Source: Magnetovibrio sp.
Lineage (GTDB): Bacteria; Pseudomonadota; Alphaproteobacteria; Rhodospirillales; Magnetovibrionaceae
Assembly: GCA_026196495.1 (NCBI GenBank)
Contig: JAPHSY010000035.1
Location: 1-61,095 of the forward strand
Length of the DNA stretch: 61,095 bases
Direction: 5' to 3'
Position numbers and translations under genes: made by a program. Shown in pieces: positions 34,690 to 44,799 of the stretch. Positions within the stretch are counted from its first letter, which is position 1; each line of letters opens with the position of its first letter. The notes under the pieces were generated by a model that ran no database searches, was not told the origin of the DNA, and worked only from the letters and a program-made list of their open reading frames with translations.

Positions 34690-35700
34690 ATGAACCAATT
34701 TGAAACAATACTCGTAACAGGCGGCGCTGGATATGTGGGCAGCTTGCTTGTGCCACAATTGTTGGATAAGGGCCACAAGGTTGTGGTCTATGACATTATG
34801 TATTTTGGCAATGACTTCTTGCCGAAAGATAACCCTAACCTGACCGTGATTGAAGGCGACATCCGCAATGCGGAAAAATTTGGAAAAGCATGTGAAGGGG
34901 TGGATGCTGTTATTCACTTGGCATGCATTTCCAATGATACCAGCTTTGATTTGGATGAAGCGTTGTCCACCACCATCAACTTGGACGCGTTTGAGCCCAT
35001 GGTGATTGCGGCTAAGGCTGCTGGTGTGAAACGCTTTGTCTATGCATCGACCAGCTCCGTTTATGGTGTATCAGAACAACCGGATGTCAAAGAAGACCAC
35101 CCTTTGATACCTTTGACGCTGTACAATGATTTCAAGGGGCAGTGTGAACCGCGTTTGTTCAAGCACATGGATGATAACTTTACCTGTGTGACCATTCGTC
35201 CCGCTACTGTGTGTGGCTATGCCCCACGCTTGCGTTTGGATTTGTCGGTAAACATTCTGACCAACCATGCCATCACCAATGGAAAAATCACCGTATTTGG
35301 TGGTGAACAGTTGCGTCCGAACCTAAACGTAAAAGACATGTGCCGTCTGTACCACCTTCTGATGGAGCTTCCGGCTGATAAAATCCAGGGCAAGACCTAC
35401 AATGCGGGTTATCAAAACCGTTCCATCATGGATATTGCCAAGATCGTTCAAAAGGTCGTGGAAGAAGAATTCCCGGAAAAAGCACCTATCGAAATCGTCA
35501 CCACGCCAAGTGATGACAAACGTTCTTACCACATCAATTCTGATAAAATTCGCGAAGAGTTGGGTTTTGAGCCGCAACACACGATCGAAGATGCTGTGCG
35601 TGAATTGTGTCAAGCTTTTCGAGAAGATAAAATTCCCGATAGTATGGATGATGACTGGTACTACAACGTTCGTTTGATGAAAAAGTTAGGCGCAAAATGA
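34690..35700 (+). CDS. NAD-dependent epimerase/dehydratase (extended SDR)
   Basis: 336 aa. ILVTGGAGYVGSLL binds NAD at the N-terminus; YASTSSVYGV carries the active-site Ser, and the catalytic pair is in LYNDFKGQCE (Y-x-x-x-K). The C-terminus SYHINSDKIREELGF is usual for epimerases of nucleotide sugars. It resembles UDP-glucose 4-epimerase-type enzymes with a less typical YNDFK motif. ATG 34690 has GAGGA 9 nt before it. Its end overlaps the next epimerase gene (ATGA at 35697-35700). Confidence 0.85.
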   Translation: MNQFETILVTGGAGYVGSLLVPQLLDKGHKVVVYDIMYFGNDFLPKDNPNLTVIEGDIRNAEKFGKACEGVDAVIHLACISNDTSFDLDEALSTTINLDAFEPMVIAAKAAGVKRFVYASTSSVYGVSEQPDVKEDHPLIPLTLYNDFKGQCEPRLFKHMDDNFTCVTIRPATVCGYAPRLRLDLSVNILTNHAITNGKITVFGGEQLRPNLNVKDMCRLYHLLMELPADKIQGKTYNAGYQNRSIMDIAKIVQKVVEEEFPEKAPIEIVTTPSDDKRSYHINSDKIREELGFEPQHTIEDAVRELCQAFREDKIPDSMDDDWYYNVRLMKKLGAK

Positions 35701-36692
35701 GCGACAAACCCATTGCTGTTGTCACAGGTGGTGCCGGGTTTATTGGTAGCCACATGGTCGACTTACTGCTTGGTAATGGTTTCCACGTTAACATCGTGGA
35801 TAACCTTGCCGGTGGACACAAGAAGAACTTGTCCCACGTCGCCCACCGCCCTGATGTAGAGTGCTTTTGGAATGACATTCGTACATTGGATGCTGACCAT
35901 AAAGCGTTTCAAGGGGCGAAGTTTGTTTTTCACTTCGCGGGCATTGGCGACATCGTGCCGTCCATCGAACAGCCCGTGGATTACATGGATGTTAATGTGC
36001 AAGGTACTGTGCGAGTATTGGAATGTGCCCGCGCCAATAATGTACAAAAATTTGTCTATGCAGCATCGTCATCGTGTTATGGCCTAGCAGATGTGCCGAC
36101 ACCGGAAACGGCCCCAAAATCACCGCAATATCCGTATGCGCTATCCAAGTATTTAGGTGAACAAGCGGTGTTCCATTGGAACCAAGTTTATGATTTGCCG
36201 TGCAACAGTGTGCGCATCTTTAACGCCTATGGTCCGCGTGTTCGCACCACCGGGGCGTATGGCGCAGTGTTTGGTGTGTTTTTCAAACAAAAGCTTGCAG
36301 GTAAGCCTTATACGGTTGTTGGTGACGGTACGCAGACCAGAGATTTCATCTTTGTCACAGATATCGCTCGGGCATTTTGGGCGGCAGCGGATACGGATAT
36401 CTCTGGTGAGATGTGGAATGCCGGTGCCGGTAATCCACAATCAGTGAACCGCCTTGTCGAATTATTGGAAGGCGACGTGGTTTATGTGCCCAAGCGCCCT
36501 GGGGAGCCCGACAGCACCCATGCTGACATCACCAAGATTACTCGTGATTTGGGGTGGTCGGCCAAGGTCCCGTTTGAAGATGGTGTTGCTGAAATGCTCA
36601 AAGACATTGATGCGTGGCAAGATGCCCCGCTTTGGGACCCTGACAGCATTGCCGATGCCACGGAGACTTGGTTCAAACATTTGGGTGACTAA
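35697..36692 (+). CDS. NAD-dependent epimerase (UDP-glucose 4-epimerase-like)
   Basis: 331 aa. It has VTGGAGFIGSHM, YAASSSCYGLA and YALSKYLGEQ (catalytic Tyr/Lys), and FNAYGPRVRTTGAYGAVFG with GDGTQTRDFIFVTDIARAF, both typical of the GalE/WbpP-like group. It likely epimerises or dehydrates a UDP- or dTDP-hexose. It is translationally coupled to the SDR upstream and lies 6 bp before an aminotransferase gene. The keto intermediate could feed that aminotransferase. Confidence 0.87.
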   Translation: MSDKPIAVVTGGAGFIGSHMVDLLLGNGFHVNIVDNLAGGHKKNLSHVAHRPDVECFWNDIRTLDADHKAFQGAKFVFHFAGIGDIVPSIEQPVDYMDVNVQGTVRVLECARANNVQKFVYAASSSCYGLADVPTPETAPKSPQYPYALSKYLGEQAVFHWNQVYDLPCNSVRIFNAYGPRVRTTGAYGAVFGVFFKQKLAGKPYTVVGDGTQTRDFIFVTDIARAFWAAADTDISGEMWNAGAGNPQSVNRLVELLEGDVVYVPKRPGEPDSTHADITKITRDLGWSAKVPFEDGVAEMLKDIDAWQDAPLWDPDSIADATETWFKHLGD

Positions 36693-36698
36693 CATCAT

Positions 36699-37997
36699 AT
36701 GCGCCATCAGTTGAACAAATTCCCCCATCAACCGCTGCCTCTTGAGGTTGTGTGCGGTGATGGTCTGTATTTGGAACTGGAAAATGGAAAACGGGTTTTG
36801 GATGTCACGTCCGGGACCACATCCAATGCGGTGCTGGGATTTTCTCACCCAAAAGTCTTGAACGCCATGCGCGCCCAAATGGATAAGTTTTGCCACGTCG
36901 ATATCAATCAGTGGCAAAACCCGATGTTGGAAGAGCTAGCAGAATTACTGTTGTCACAGGCCCCTCGGGGTTTAGACAAAGTTTATTTCTGTGGGAACTC
37001 TGGCAGCGAAGCCATTGAAGCTGCTATGCGCTTAGCTCACCAAACTCAGTATGACCGTGGTGAACAAAAACGACAGTGGTTTATTGCCCGTGAGCAATCT
37101 TATCATGGTGCCACATTGCATGCGGCATCGGTGACGGATTTTCCCTTGTTTGAATATCTGCAAGGTGTAACACCTGACAAAATTGCGCACATACCTCAAC
37201 ACAATTCTGCTGATCACTGTGCGGGTGGCGAAGATATAACGGCCTATACCCAACAAAGTATTCGTTACCTAGAGGATAAGATACTAGAACTTGGCTCTGA
37301 AAATGTGTGTGCGTTTGTAGGGGAAACCATGCTGGGGTCTTTGGTAGGCGATGTGCCGCCTGCGACTGGATACTGGCAAGGAATTCGTGAAGTTTGCGAC
37401 CGCTACGGCGTGTTTTTGATTTTGGATGAGGTTTATTGCGGTTTAGGTCGATCAGGCCAAGTTTATTGCTGTGAGCTGGATGGTGTTACTCCTGACTTTG
37501 TCTGTGTCGGTAAAAATCTTGGTGCGGGCTATGCACCGCTGAGTGCCGTTATTACTGATGTAGCCAAGGAAACGGTAATTGCAAATGGCAGTGGGCGCGT
37601 GATGCATGGTCACACATATCAAGGATACGCATTGGGCGCCGCAGCGGCCTTGGCTGTACAACAAGAAGTTCATACCACTGAAATGTTAGATCACATTGCC
37701 GCGTTAGGGAAACATATCGCCGCCTCGTTGCAATCGGAATTGGGGGATCATCCATTTTTCCGTAATGTTCGCGGGCGCGGGCTATTACAATCCATCAGTT
37801 ATGACTGCCCCAAACAAGCAGAATTCAGCGTGTCTCTGCAACGTCAAATGTTTGAGAACCACGATATTCTCATCAATGCTAAATGGCACCGCACCTCTTT
37901 GACACCAGCATATATTTTTGATCAAGATATTATGGATCGGGTTTTGGATATTTATATTGAAACCTTTAAGTCCACAGCACAGGGATGGCCGTCATGA
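36699..37997 (+). CDS. Class III PLP aminotransferase
   Basis: 432 aa. Fold-type I, class III (glutamate-1-semialdehyde/ornithine transaminase-like). It has FCGNSGSEAIEAAMRLA (cofactor phosphate region), FLILDEVYCGLGRSG with the PLP-binding Asp, the Schiff-base Lys in VCVGKNLGAGYAP (about 272), and MHGHTYQGYALG. This is not the DegT family usually paired with PseB, so it probably aminates an aldehyde or keto position of a different or modified sugar. Its stop overlaps the next SDR start by 4 bp (37994-37997). Confidence 0.87.
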   Translation: MRHQLNKFPHQPLPLEVVCGDGLYLELENGKRVLDVTSGTTSNAVLGFSHPKVLNAMRAQMDKFCHVDINQWQNPMLEELAELLLSQAPRGLDKVYFCGNSGSEAIEAAMRLAHQTQYDRGEQKRQWFIAREQSYHGATLHAASVTDFPLFEYLQGVTPDKIAHIPQHNSADHCAGGEDITAYTQQSIRYLEDKILELGSENVCAFVGETMLGSLVGDVPPATGYWQGIREVCDRYGVFLILDEVYCGLGRSGQVYCCELDGVTPDFVCVGKNLGAGYAPLSAVITDVAKETVIANGSGRVMHGHTYQGYALGAAAALAVQQEVHTTEMLDHIAALGKHIAASLQSELGDHPFFRNVRGRGLLQSISYDCPKQAEFSVSLQRQMFENHDILINAKWHRTSLTPAYIFDQDIMDRVLDIYIETFKSTAQGWPS

Positions 37998-38869
37998 GGG
38001 TTGCATTGGTCACGGGCTGTGCGGGTTTTCTGGGCCGCAATATGACGAAATGCTTGTTGGCTGATGGTTGGCAGGTACGGGGCGTGGATTTACCCTCGGC
38101 CAATTGGTCTGAGGTGGATCATAGGGTAGAGGGATTGGAAGTAGATATTGCTGATTTATCCTCTGACGATTCCATCCTAAAGGATGTTAATGCTGCGTTC
38201 TATTTTTCCGGTCTTGCGGATAATCGCCCGGCGTTGAGCCGTCCTCTGGAATACTTAGATACCAATACACGGTCATTTGCTCAATTTCTTGAAGCTGTAC
38301 GTGGAAGTGGTTTGCCGAAAGTTTTGTTTGCTTCTAGCTCTGCTGTTTATGCGCCACATAATAGGCCGATGGGCGAGGATGCCAAGTGCGACCCCGCAAA
38401 TCCTTATGGGCTCAGCAAAATGTTGTCGGAAAATATTGCCAGCCATTGGCGTAAGGTCTATGGCTTGCCGACGGTGTCTCTTCGTATCTTTCAATGCTAT
38501 GGACCAGGTGCCGTGTTCGGTGGTGCCGTGACGGGTTTTTTTAACCGTCATCAAGAAGGTTTGCCGCTGACAGTGGTCGGGGATGGTTCTCAGGTCCGTG
38601 ATTTTATTCATGTTGATGATGTGTGCGAAGGTTTCCTGCGTGTGGCGGAAGCGGATCAATTTGCCGATATTTACAACTTGGGTACTGGTCAGCACACGAC
38701 TATTTTGGATTTGGCCCAATTAATTGATCCGGACAATATTGAATTCCTGGCGCCGCGTGACGGTGATGTGCCAATGATGTTGGCGGATATGTCGCGGTTT
38801 AAGGCAGATATGGGGTGGCTGCCTGAAATTACTTTGGTTGATGGTGTCGGGCATCTTTTGAAAACCTAA
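37994..38869 (+). CDS. NAD-dependent epimerase/reductase (extended SDR)
   Basis: 291 aa from ATG 37994 (MRVALVTGCAGFLGRN), preceded by AGGGA at 8 nt; an ATG at 37985 adds three residues. LFASSSAVYAP and YGLSKMLSEN give the catalytic Ser and Tyr/Lys, and GDGSQVRDFIHVDDVCEGF is the usual nucleotide-sugar epimerase segment. It is the last gene of the plus-strand block and ends one base from the stop of the convergent NeuB-like gene, so the two transcripts must overlap at their 3' ends. Confidence 0.85.
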   Translation: MRVALVTGCAGFLGRNMTKCLLADGWQVRGVDLPSANWSEVDHRVEGLEVDIADLSSDDSILKDVNAAFYFSGLADNRPALSRPLEYLDTNTRSFAQFLEAVRGSGLPKVLFASSSAVYAPHNRPMGEDAKCDPANPYGLSKMLSENIASHWRKVYGLPTVSLRIFQCYGPGAVFGGAVTGFFNRHQEGLPLTVVGDGSQVRDFIHVDDVCEGFLRVAEADQFADIYNLGTGQHTTILDLAQLIDPDNIEFLAPRDGDVPMMLADMSRFKADMGWLPEITLVDGVGHLLKT

Positions 38870-38870
38870 G

Positions 38871-41291
<2,421 letters not shown>

Positions 41292-41361
41292 GTTGTATTC
41301 TCCAATAGCCAACCCGGCATGTGATATGGGGGGGAAAGACGATGTTGTCAGAAATGCTTGC

Positions 41362-42231
41362 TTAGCTAAATAAATTCATTACCGAACCAGGCTCAATTTT
41401 ACCTCCAGCTAACGATTCTCCCAGTTTCTCGGCAGAGTTCGCTTGAGCTTCGAAGGATAATGAAATCATCCGTAAAATGTTGCCGTAATCTGCTTTGATT
41501 TGGTCGATTTCTTCCTCACGGCGTTTTAATTCCACCGTGGAAATGGTGGTTAAGTCTGCAGCATTACCTGCCAATTTTGCTTGGAGGTTTAATGATACAG
41601 AAAACAAATCTTCTTGGACGACTGTGCCAACATTTTTCGCAGTGGAAATAAGCGTGTCTAAAGAATTAAGGCTATCGAGGATGTCACGATTGCTGTTGGA
41701 AGGGGAACCAGAGCCTTCGGCATCAACCACCCCAACGACAGGTTCCATGGCTTGCAAGGTTGCCAGTTGGTTTTTGATGTCGCGGATAGCAGTTGGATGA
41801 GCGTAATTCGGATGTACCGTTGACAGTAGACGTTGTGTGTCTTCAATCAGCGCATCGCGTTTGGCCTCAATGGTCGTAACTTCATCGGCTGTTAAGTTGG
41901 TGTTGTCATCATCAGTTGAAAAGGCGGAAATGGCAGCGGTCACGTTTTCTTGCATGGTATCAAGACGTGAATTGTTGTGACGAACGCTTTCTTCGTACGT
42001 GTCAATCAGGCCTTTGTTACGTTCGATTTTGCGATATTCGCTTTCCAAAGTAGCAAGGCGCCGCGGAGTATCATCTTCGCGCGCAATTCGGTCAATCTCA
42101 TCATTGATGCGATTGGCAACAGTGTTTTGAATTTGTTGGAAAGAGTTCTCAAAACCGAGACGAAAACGCCCTTGCGCGATCTTTGATAAGACCTCTCCGA
42201 TTTGAACTCCATAGGCGCTAAGCGGGTTCAT
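41362..42231 (-). CDS. Flagellin-like coiled-coil protein between flaF and flbT
   Basis: 289 aa with no family I can name. The protein is rich in long heptad-like helices (residues 1-130, for example RLATLESEYRKIERN, and 200-270). It has a low-complexity linker VVDAEGSGSPSNSNRD near 175, and a C-terminus EPGSVMNLFS resembling the hydrophobic end of flagellins. No signal peptide or membrane helix is visible, compatible with flagellar type III export. ATG 42231 is closely preceded by GGGAAGA. Its position between flaF and flbT suggests a role in filament assembly or flagellin control. Confidence 0.6.
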   Translation of the reverse strand: MNPLSAYGVQIGEVLSKIAQGRFRLGFENSFQQIQNTVANRINDEIDRIAREDDTPRRLATLESEYRKIERNKGLIDTYEESVRHNNSRLDTMQENVTAAISAFSTDDDNTNLTADEVTTIEAKRDALIEDTQRLLSTVHPNYAHPTAIRDIKNQLATLQAMEPVVGVVDAEGSGSPSNSNRDILDSLNSLDTLISTAKNVGTVVQEDLFSVSLNLQAKLAGNAADLTTISTVELKRREEEIDQIKADYGNILRMISLSFEAQANSAEKLGESLAGGKIEPGSVMNLFS

Positions 42232-42376
42232 TCTTCCCGTACTCCATTTCGACAGTGCCCATATGCTTGCTTGATTACCAGCACAGGACGTATCTACTAA
42301 GCCCTTCTGGGCACTTTCCTATGTAACAATGGGAAGTGTAGCATTCATACCCTTAAAACTCAAGGGTTTGGGTCCT

Positions 42377-42841
42377 TTAAGCGTTGGTGTTCAAGGTGCC
42401 ACCACTGCTGGTGGCTGGACTCTCAGGTTCTTCGTTCTCTTTATTTTGTTTTGCATCATTGCTTATGCCTTCCAAAAGGCCCTGGGCAATGTTGCGATTG
42501 ATATCAATTAAGGTTGCAACTTGATCTGGATTCAATTCGCTCATGCATACAATTGTATGATTATCAACAAATTGGCACAGGGTAAGCATATTTTGGCGCA
42601 TATCCATGGGAACTGGGTTGGTTTCCAAGGTTAATTCAGCCTGAAATATTGTCCAAAGGCGCCAATTTAAGCGAATTGCATCACGTAGTTCACGTTTTGC
42701 CGCAGGCGTATGTATATCATCGGCAGCAGCAACATTTTCTATAGCTACAGCAATCCTGCGGGCTGCCTCCGTCAATGCCCAAGCCTCTGTATGGCTGGGT
42801 GAGCCGGCAGTGGGTACAGATGAATAATTCTGAGTAGACAT
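42377..42841 (-). CDS. flaF: Flagellar biosynthesis regulator FlaF
   Basis: 154 aa. It fits the FlaF family of alphaproteobacteria: EAWALTEAARRIAVAIE, LRDAIRLNWRLWTIFQAEL (the conserved N-R-x-L-W region) and LIDINRNIAQGLLEG. FlaF promotes flagellin synthesis or secretion and counterbalances FlbT. GGAG precedes ATG 42841. The C-terminal 25 residues are polar and low-complexity. It is followed by a 145-bp gap and then the unnamed coiled-coil gene and flbT. Confidence 0.88.
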   Translation of the reverse strand: MSTQNYSSVPTAGSPSHTEAWALTEAARRIAVAIENVAAADDIHTPAAKRELRDAIRLNWRLWTIFQAELTLETNPVPMDMRQNMLTLCQFVDNHTIVCMSELNPDQVATLIDINRNIAQGLLEGISNDAKQNKENEEPESPATSSGGTLNTNA

Positions 42842-42961
42842 GAGTGCTCCGCTTTAATGTATTTGGCTGTAGTCAGTCTGGCGCAAAACGTAGGCTAATA
42901 CGATAAGGTTCTAGGGGGGCGTGTGTCTAGGGTCAATCGGCCTTAGACGTATTCAAATTAA

Positions 42962-44776
42962 TTACATAAATTTAACAAGGCTGAGTTCACGTATACGTGC
43001 CAGTGACATATATGACGCTTCCAATGCATTTTGTTCGTCTTGCAATGCAACGATGGTTTCCAATGGATCTGAATCTTCGATGCTGCTGATTTGTCCTTCA
43101 AGGTAGCCCTTATAGGTGGTGTGCGTTTTGGTTGTTTGTTCGATCAAAACCACCTGATAGGCGTTGGTGGTGATCAGTGATCTGATATTTGAGGTTAGCT
43201 CAGTGCCATAAGGGGCCGTCCCGGTTGTGCTGCCATCAAACGCGCTTTGCAGTAGATAGATTGCATCATCAAGGCGTGTCAGGTTTTGGTCCAACCCACC
43301 TTCTGTGCCATATGCGCCCTGGGCAATAATAGACATGGCGCGAATTGCTTTTTCAAACGCAGGGTCCAATCCGTTGATGTCGAAATCGAAACTGCGAAAT
43401 TCATCAACGCGATGGGTTTGGGCGAGTTGATCTCCACCATAGTAACGCACAGATGAAATTGTGCCATCGGCTTCAGTCACGTCAGCGTTACTGGCAACGG
43501 TTTCGTCAGTTGCAATGGTTTGAGAAACAGTCAGTGTTGACCCATCGCTGGATACATTTGTGATGGTATAAGATTGATTGTTGCCAACAGCCGCACCGGT
43601 GATGTCGATAATCATCCCAGCCGATAAGCTAGAATAGGTTCCTGCAGCTGCTGAGATTGTGTTGTTAGCAGTGCTAAAGGTTTGCGCCGTGAGGTTTAAA
43701 TCCAAAGTCGGAGTTGCAGCAGTACCTTCATCCGTAAGTTTGTTTTCGACGATGGTCAGTGTTGTACCGGATGTGTTCGTGGCGACCGTATAGGTCCCAT
43801 CATTTTGAGCCGTACCGGAAATGGTGAATGAAGAGCCAACTGTTAGGGACGTTAAAGCCGTGGCGGTGGCGGAAACAATACTGTTGCCTGCACGGTTGAA
43901 CGTCAAATCTGTGAAGTTGGTTGCATCCAGGGTGGACCCATCTGGCAAGGTAATGGTCGCGGCAGCATTGTTAAGCTCATCGGTTAACATGCGTGTTTCG
44001 ACTTCGATGTACATGCCTGCACCATCAACCGTTTTGACGGTGTAGGTGCCGTTGTTATTGGCCGTTCCCGTAACTTCGATTGTGGTTCCGACTTCAACGT
44101 TAAGGAACTGAGCAGATGTCGCCGTGATACGGCCGTTGCCAGCAGTTGTCGTGACACCATCACCGTCTTGTGTAAAGGTCAACCAGTTGGTTGTGCCGGA
44201 TGAATCCTTTGAGATATCGAAATTTTCAATATGGGCTGTACGGGTTGTTGGGTAGGTCGTTGTTGAACCATTATACTTTGTTTGAAAATCTGTAAGATTT
44301 GTCAAACCTAAGTCAACCGGCGTGTCGTTCACACGACCACCGCCAAACAGAAAACGCCCACCTGAGGTGACATTCAGATCACCCTCCAATGCGAGCAGGG
44401 CGTTGTAGGCCTGCTGTTGGATTGTGGCGATAGAATCTTGGGTTTTGCCCGTAAGGCCCTTAAATGTTTTGAGTTGGCTTAGGAAATTTTTGACGGTTGT
44501 CTCGATACCACCGCCTTCGGTTGTTCCACCCAATGCCAAGTTTGTAATGGATAAACGCAAATCCATTAAATCATTGTTCTTCATATAACCATTGAGATGG
44601 TCGAGTGAGTTCTCCAAATTTGTGAGATATTGTGCGTTTCTGGCGATACCTTGGTAATCGGGGGATATTTTTTGTGTGCTTACCCGATATTGCATATCCA
44701 GCATGCGGGTTTGAGAAATATTCAAATAACTCAAAAGATTTGTGCTGGTGGCGTAGTTTGCGATCCGGTCAGACAT
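42962..44776 (-). CDS. flgL: Flagellar hook-filament junction protein FlgL, enlarged
   Basis: 604 aa, about twice the usual FlgL. The N-terminal D0/D1 segment (about 1-180) has NISQTRMLDMQYRVSTQ and LEGDLNVTSGGRFLFGGG; the matching C-terminal helical segment is at about 455-604 and ends ASYMSLARIRELSLVKFM. Between them lie three related beta-rich units of about 70-85 residues (198-433). FlgL is secreted and joins hook to filament. The gene is last in the flgI-flgJ-flgN-flgK-flgL run and lies 23 bp after flgK with GGAG before ATG. The insert probably forms surface domains exposed on the junction. Confidence 0.88.
   Translation of the reverse strand: MSDRIANYATSTNLLSYLNISQTRMLDMQYRVSTQKISPDYQGIARNAQYLTNLENSLDHLNGYMKNNDLMDLRLSITNLALGGTTEGGGIETTVKNFLSQLKTFKGLTGKTQDSIATIQQQAYNALLALEGDLNVTSGGRFLFGGGRVNDTPVDLGLTNLTDFQTKYNGSTTTYPTTRTAHIENFDISKDSSGTTNWLTFTQDGDGVTTTAGNGRITATSAQFLNVEVGTTIEVTGTANNNGTYTVKTVDGAGMYIEVETRMLTDELNNAAATITLPDGSTLDATNFTDLTFNRAGNSIVSATATALTSLTVGSSFTISGTAQNDGTYTVATNTSGTTLTIVENKLTDEGTAATPTLDLNLTAQTFSTANNTISAAAGTYSSLSAGMIIDITGAAVGNNQSYTITNVSSDGSTLTVSQTIATDETVASNADVTEADGTISSVRYYGGDQLAQTHRVDEFRSFDFDINGLDPAFEKAIRAMSIIAQGAYGTEGGLDQNLTRLDDAIYLLQSAFDGSTTGTAPYGTELTSNIRSLITTNAYQVVLIEQTTKTHTTYKGYLEGQISSIEDSDPLETIVALQDEQNALEASYMSLARIRELSLVKFM
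43477..44185 (-). repeat. Three diverged intragenic repeats within flgL
   Basis: FlgL residues about 198-281, 288-361 and 363-433 share one pattern: a start like F-x-x-x-x-N-x-I-x-A, then L-x-V/A-G-x-x-x-x-I-x-G-x-A, then a glycine-Y-T-V/I strand (GTYTVKT, GTYTVAT, QSYTITN), then TL-x-V, and a T-D-E end (MLTDEL, KLTDEG, IATDET). The copies are diverged at protein level and are not exact DNA repeats. They look like small beta-sandwich domains arising by duplication. Confidence 0.75.
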
Positions 44777-44799
44777 TTTCTAGGTCTCCTTTACGCTTA

